This document shows, piece by piece, positions 60,596-64,000 of a DNA stretch of 64,000 nucleotides. Each line of letters opens with the position of its first letter. Positions within the stretch are counted from its first letter, which is position 1. Under the pieces are notes generated by a model. The model was not told the DNA's origin and ran no database searches. It worked only from the letters and a program-made list of their open reading frames with translations. Position numbers and translations under genes: made by a program. This DNA is from an uncultured Lentisphaerota bacterium (GTDB lineage Bacteria; Verrucomicrobiota; Kiritimatiellia; CAIQIC01), in NCBI GenBank assembly GCA_903912445.1, contig CAIWHP010000011.1, positions 1 through 64,000 on the forward strand, written 5' to 3'.

Positions 60596-60667
60596 CCAAC
60601 ACTGCACTGCGGGCCGGCACGTCTGCGCGCCGACCGGACGCACCTTGAGCGCGCGCCCCGGCTGCGC

Positions 60668-61357
60668 TCAGCGTGCCGGCGTTTTCCACTGCGCGGGATC
60701 CACACGGCGCAACGCCGTGACGATGGCCTGGACGCAGCTGTCCAACATCAAGGTCTCACAGGTTTTCTGGGCACGTTCCGTATCGCAAATGCTGTCGCCC
60801 TTGCCACCGCTCGCCGGAATCCAGCCGGTCGGCAGACAGGAGGCCCGCCCCACCTGTTCGCGGCGGAAGCTCACAGGGGTGGCGAGCCGCGCGTTGAGCT
60901 CCTCCCGCGTGGCTTTGACCTGGACGCTGTACTCAACTTTCTCGTCGATGGGCAACGGGAAAATGGTCAGCGTCAGACAGGCGACACAGCTGCCCACACC
61001 CGAGTTATCCTTGTAGGCTTCACGTTTAAGCGTGATGTGCAACGGCACGGCATCGGCGGTATCGGCGAACACTTCCGGATACGTCTTGATCGCCTGCTCC
61101 ATCAGATGATCCCGCCGTTCGGAGTCCGTCAGATAGATCACGCCGAAATCCGACAGCCAGGCACTATTCACGTTGGTGGGCGAGATGAACGCCACGGTGG
61201 CCAGGTTGAAGCGCAGGCCAGCCGGCAGCGGCAGCGTCTGCCGCGTCAGTTCCGGCGCACAATGCAACCGATAGGTGGAGCAGCAGGATGACAGCACCAG
61301 CGCGGACAGACCAACGACCCCACCGGCCACAAGGCCGGACCATCTTATATTATGCAT
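60668..61357 (-). CDS. Hypothetical lipoprotein
   Basis: 229 residues, GGGGAA five bases before ATG 61357. Signal sequence ends in LSSC, a lipobox (Cys about 25). The mature part has YRLHCAPELTRQTLPLPAGL and paired Cys residues (GVGSCVACLTLTIF, SICDTERAQKTCETLMLDSC) that could form disulfides. It is the last gene of a four-gene minus-strand operon, 57 bases after the previous one. No family recognised. Confidence 0.65.
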   Translation of the reverse strand: MHNIRWSGLVAGGVVGLSALVLSSCCSTYRLHCAPELTRQTLPLPAGLRFNLATVAFISPTNVNSAWLSDFGVIYLTDSERRDHLMEQAIKTYPEVFADTADAVPLHITLKREAYKDNSGVGSCVACLTLTIFPLPIDEKVEYSVQVKATREELNARLATPVSFRREQVGRASCLPTGWIPASGGKGDSICDTERAQKTCETLMLDSCVQAIVTALRRVDPAQWKTPAR

Positions 61358-61414
61358 CAGGTTCCCCTATTGTTTACCAACAGTTCACCGCGTCAGCCCT
61401 GCAGCGCAGGGAAA

Positions 61415-62395
61415 TCACTTGAACAAGGCATCCGCTGCCACTTGTCCCGCTTGCGTGCCAATCCCGCCAAGGAAGGCGCCACCCGCCGCACTGATGGTGG
61501 CCCCCACAACGCCCTTCAATTTATTGCCCCAGCTGTTCTGTTGCTGCTCCAAGGCCTGCTGTTCGACGGCCGCTAATTTCTGGGCATGGCTCTTCATCGC
61601 CTCGCCCTCGGCTTGCGCCGCAGCTGTCTTGTGGGCCGCCAATTCCTGTTCGGCGGCCTGCCGTTCGGCAGCCACCTGCTGCATCCCCGCCTGGGCCGCC
61701 TCCATGTTCCGCGCCTGCCGTTCTTTGCGGGCGGCGGCATAGGTTGCGCGCATACTCGGGCCGGGCTCCGCCCCAGATTTGAATTCGGCCGGTGCGGCTT
61801 CGCGCTCGGCCAGTAACTGGGTCCGGACGGGCGCGGGCGCAGCAGCCGCAGGCCGCGGCTGGTCCCGTTGCAGCCAAGCCTGCAGCGGCGGGGTGTCAGG
61901 TGTATTGGCTTTCAGTTTCAACCACGTCTGCAGATCGCTCAGGAATTTTGACGCCGCTTGAATGTCGGACGTCAACAGCGTCGTAGCCACCAACTCATGC
62001 AGGGCCTGATAGGTGCGCGGGGGGTTCTGCTCAAGCCCCAGGCCGGCCACCAGCGACTTTAAGAAGCGGACATCGACCTGGCTCTCCGCGATGGAATAGT
62101 CGGCGACAAACTGCTCAAACCGCTCGCGCGACTGCTCACCCAGGCGGGCGTTCAGGGCCCCCTTGGTGGCGGCCAGTTGCGCCTCCGTCCAGGCTGTCAA
62201 CGAGGGCTGCACCTGCGCCGCATCCACCCCGGGAAACTCCTGCGTGACATGGCGGACCTGTGCCGGCATCTGCTGGATCAGCAGGACCTGGAAATAGGCC
62301 CGCAGCAACAAGGTTTGATCGCCCACAGGTGCCGCGGCGACGGCAATACCCGCCGCGCAAAGACCCAAGATGCTGATGGTGCGCAAGCTTTGCAT
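61415..62395 (-). CDS. Secreted protein with coiled coil and Gly-rich C-terminus, unknown
   Basis: 326 residues from ATG 62395 (AAGGA eight bases upstream), signal peptide ending AAGIAVAAAP. An N-terminal helical part (about 25-165) is followed by a Pro/Ala linker, a long coiled coil (about 225-295, Gln/Ala/Glu-rich, LAAVEQQALEQQQ) and a glycine-rich end (GVVGATISAAGGAFLGGIGT) that could insert in or contact a membrane. It lies 20 bases after the lipoprotein gene upstream. No family recognised. Confidence 0.65.
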   Translation of the reverse strand: MQSLRTISILGLCAAGIAVAAAPVGDQTLLLRAYFQVLLIQQMPAQVRHVTQEFPGVDAAQVQPSLTAWTEAQLAATKGALNARLGEQSRERFEQFVADYSIAESQVDVRFLKSLVAGLGLEQNPPRTYQALHELVATTLLTSDIQAASKFLSDLQTWLKLKANTPDTPPLQAWLQRDQPRPAAAAPAPVRTQLLAEREAAPAEFKSGAEPGPSMRATYAAARKERQARNMEAAQAGMQQVAAERQAAEQELAAHKTAAAQAEGEAMKSHAQKLAAVEQQALEQQQNSWGNKLKGVVGATISAAGGAFLGGIGTQAGQVAADALFK

Positions 62396-62415
62396 GGTGT
62401 GTTTCCTTACCTGGA

Positions 62416-63381
62416 TCAAGGTGCGGCCACCGCGCGCAGATCCAATTCGCCGGTGCCTATGTTCAGCACTTGGAGCTTGAGCCCTTGTGGGGCTTTCACC
62501 ACCAGCAGTTCCGAGAGTTCCTCGATGGACACCTTGCTGTCCAAGCTGAAGGTCGCCAGCCCGGAGCTGTAGCTGCGCTGGACCACTTTCTGGGTCTTAT
62601 CATCCAGATTGTGGAGCGTCTCCCGGATGGCTTTGAGTTTCCACATCTGGTCCACGCCGCCAATGGTCAGTGCGATCCGGGTAAAGCGCCCCGCCCCCGG
62701 TTCGCCGCCCACTTTCTCCCAGGCGCGGAGCATATCCGGCAGCAACTTGGCCAGCGTCTGTTTGCCGGCGGCCCTCAAGGCCTCCGAACTGCCCGCCACA
62801 TCCTCGACGCCGATCACCGAGGCGTGCGCCGAAGCCGCGGCCAGCGCGGCCCCGTTGCCGGTGCGCAGGGCACGCAGGGTGGCAATGCCCTGGTAGGTGC
62901 GCAGGTTGCTGCCTTCGATCCGGCGCGCCGCAGGCTTGGAGACCACTTCACCGACAATGATCACGTCGGCGCCGAACTGCAGGCCCAGCGCGGCGGCGCC
63001 GCGCGGATCGCCGGCGATTTTGAGCAGCTGCTGCTGTTTGTTGATCTTCGCGTTGATCAGGTCCTGATCCACGACCGGCACCTGCTCCTTGATGAGCATC
63101 TCGGTCGCCAGGTTATCAATTTCCGCCGTCGCAATCGTGCCCATGCTCTTCTCCTCAATCATCAGCATTACGGTCGGAAACTTCTCGGTGTCTCGCGCTT
63201 TGGCCGCTGGTCCAGCGGTGGTCACCCGCTCTCCAGCCGCCGGCGCGGGCCGCAGCTCGGGCGCCGAAGTGGCGCACCCGCACACGCCCCAGCCCACACT
63301 CGCCATTACGCCCAGCAGGACCAGGCGCAGCCCAGCCTTCGCTTGAGGCTCACGTTCCGACGCAGCGCTTTTCGTTTGCAT
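62416..63381 (-). CDS. Lipoprotein of the CsgG/LpoB/FlgT-like type
   Basis: 321 residues from ATG 63381, with GAAGGAG about six bases upstream. A signal sequence with a lipobox near GVCGC (about 33-36) is followed by an alpha/beta domain: PTVMLMIEEKSMGTIATAEI, MLIKEQVPVVDQDLINAKIN, GLQFGADVIIVGEVVSKPAA and GIATLRALRTGNGAALAAAS. The order helix, VVD strand, then GADVIIVGE resembles the NTF-like domain of CsgG, LpoB and the FlgT middle region, which assemble in the outer membrane or activate partners. A specific role is not shown; no curli or flagellar genes are near. Confidence 0.6.
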   Translation of the reverse strand: MQTKSAASEREPQAKAGLRLVLLGVMASVGWGVCGCATSAPELRPAPAAGERVTTAGPAAKARDTEKFPTVMLMIEEKSMGTIATAEIDNLATEMLIKEQVPVVDQDLINAKINKQQQLLKIAGDPRGAAALGLQFGADVIIVGEVVSKPAARRIEGSNLRTYQGIATLRALRTGNGAALAAASAHASVIGVEDVAGSSEALRAAGKQTLAKLLPDMLRAWEKVGGEPGAGRFTRIALTIGGVDQMWKLKAIRETLHNLDDKTQKVVQRSYSSGLATFSLDSKVSIEELSELLVVKAPQGLKLQVLNIGTGELDLRAVAAP

Positions 63382-63457
63382 GTTTGCTCCTTCACCCCAC
63401 AGCCTTGGAAACGCAACGACGCACGGCATGGGGCTCTTCATGATCAACCTGTCAAGG

Positions 63458-64000
63458 CTACCAATATATTTTAACGGATCCTTTGCAATGCGGACAATGT
63501 ATGGCCCGGCCATAATTTGACATATACTCATCTTTCTCCGTGACGACCCCTTTACAGTTCGGACAGTTCCGGACAACGGGCGGCGGTTTGGCTGGCGGCG
63601 CTGCGGTCACGGCGGGTGGCGTCGCCTTCACCGGTACGGATGACGTCGTCGCGACCGTCACCGTCGGGAGCGGCCGGTTGTCCTTGAAGCCACACGCGAG
63701 GCAGGTCCAACGGTAATCATCCACCTTGCTCGGATCCTTGGGCACCACGATCGGTATCATGGCTTTGCCGCACTTGGGGCAGTTCTGCGAGGGTGTCTTG
63801 GCCGTCGGGGCAGGCGCGCTCGGTATGGGTGCGGTCGTTGCCGGCGCACCACCCGAAGGCCCTGTCGTTCCCTTGTTGCTCGCCGGAACTTGCGGCCCAC
63901 CCGTGGCCACAGGGGGCACGCCGCTATCTTTGGTGCCGCCGCCTTTGGCGCCGCTGTCCTTGGCTGTTGGCGCTGTCGCCGCCGTTCCTTGGCCCTCTTT
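63458..64000 (-). CDS. Zinc-ribbon protein, 5' end outside window
   Basis: The minus-strand frame is open to the window edge, so the start lies beyond 64000. The visible part begins with a Lys/Gly/Thr/Ala/Pro-rich disordered stretch, then a zinc ribbon with NCPKCGKAMIPI and TCLACGF, another Pro/Val/Ala-rich linker, and a second ribbon NCPNCKGVVTEKDEY and HCPHCKGSVKIYW at the end. Each has two Cys-x-x-Cys pairs. It is the first visible gene of the secreted-protein operon, 76 bases upstream of the lipoprotein. Function unknown. Confidence 0.7.
   Translation of the reverse strand, partial: KEGQGTAATAPTAKDSGAKGGGTKDSGVPPVATGGPQVPASNKGTTGPSGGAPATTAPIPSAPAPTAKTPSQNCPKCGKAMIPIVVPKDPSKVDDYRWTCLACGFKDNRPLPTVTVATTSSVPVKATPPAVTAAPPAKPPPVVRNCPNCKGVVTEKDEYMSNYGRAIHCPHCKGSVKIYW

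Larger units (their letters stand above)
60182..60667. other. 486-base intergenic region between convergent genes, with two repeats
   Basis: Contains the 70-base hairpin at 60399-60468 and palindrome pair copy 6 (60540-60595). No convincing gene. The second half of the pair sits in a near-perfect 35-base palindrome that could end transcription from both sides, but no T-tract is present. Confidence 0.6.

Noticed and set aside
1-64000. tRNA or rRNA genes
   Set aside because: Looked for T-loop-like and acceptor pairing patterns by eye; none convincing.

Overview
The window reads as a chromosome segment of a GC-rich (roughly two-thirds GC by eye) Gram-negative bacterium of the PVC superphylum, most plausibly Verrucomicrobiota in the broad sense and perhaps Kiritimatiellota. 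The best lineage clue is a 50-residue basic protein at 46960-47112 that matches a short family I know only from Verrucomicrobia, Chlamydiae, Planctomycetes and relatives. OpgG/OpgH, a TolC-family exporter, lipoproteins and a D,D-carboxypeptidase show a Gram-negative envelope. I saw no rRNA, tRNA, CRISPR array or intact prophage.

Layout. 1-4.4 kb: end of a Crp/Fnr regulator, a MutT/MTH1-type Nudix hydrolase, a small HTH protein, a truncated integron-type integrase facing an AT-richer orphan gene, a macrodomain protein, a TPR protein and a membrane protein. 4.6-8.1 kb: a large secreted tandem FAD oxidoreductase. 8.7-19.3 kb: a sensory island with a CheB-CheR-PAS fusion, an overlapping multi-PAS NarL-type kinase and response regulator, a DUF2934 protein, a PRC-barrel protein, an HPr-like protein without the catalytic His, and a hybrid kinase. 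19.5-21.9 kb: a squalene-cyclase-like protein and a RAYT transposase sitting inside an array of REP-like units. 21.9-29.0 kb: an AddB/AddA-like helicase-nuclease pair. 29-37.8 kb: a putative glycoside hydrolase, metallophosphoesterase, D,D-carboxypeptidase, polysaccharide deacetylase and a membrane Fe-S oxidoreductase. 38-40.3 kb (minus): OpgG and a membrane protein. 40.4-45.4 kb: a TolC/adaptor/MacB export set. 45.4-48.4 kb (minus): AhcY, the small basic protein and phosphofructokinase. 48.8-56 kb (minus): a beta-helix operon, an MgtE-like protein coupled to OpgH, and a PQQ-type propeller. 56.2-60.2 kb: a three-gene ABC transporter operon. 60.7-64 kb (minus): a four-gene operon of secreted proteins and lipoproteins.

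The most unusual signal is not a gene. A dispersed element made of two copies of a near-perfect 19-nt palindrome (consensus TTTTCCAAGSCTTGGAAAA), with centres 31 or 32 nt apart, occurs six times in recognisable form and once as an eroded fossil, plus one single copy. It lies between genes and also, in frame, inside proteins, where it encodes peptides such as FPSLGK and FQALE. A second dispersed motif built of ATGG/CCAT words (encoding INHPP-like peptides) has entered AddB and the membrane protein beside OpgG, and may survive in MacB, also in linkers. The RAYT/REP array and two further hairpin elements at 48.7 and 60.4 kb suggest several independent families of small palindromic repeats.

The genes mostly serve envelope and sugar biology (osmoregulated glucan synthesis, peptidoglycan trimming, polysaccharide deacetylation, export) and signal integration, with the AddAB-like pair for double-strand-break processing. 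Start sites were chosen from ribosome binding sites, ATGA overlaps and signal peptides; the alternatives are noted.
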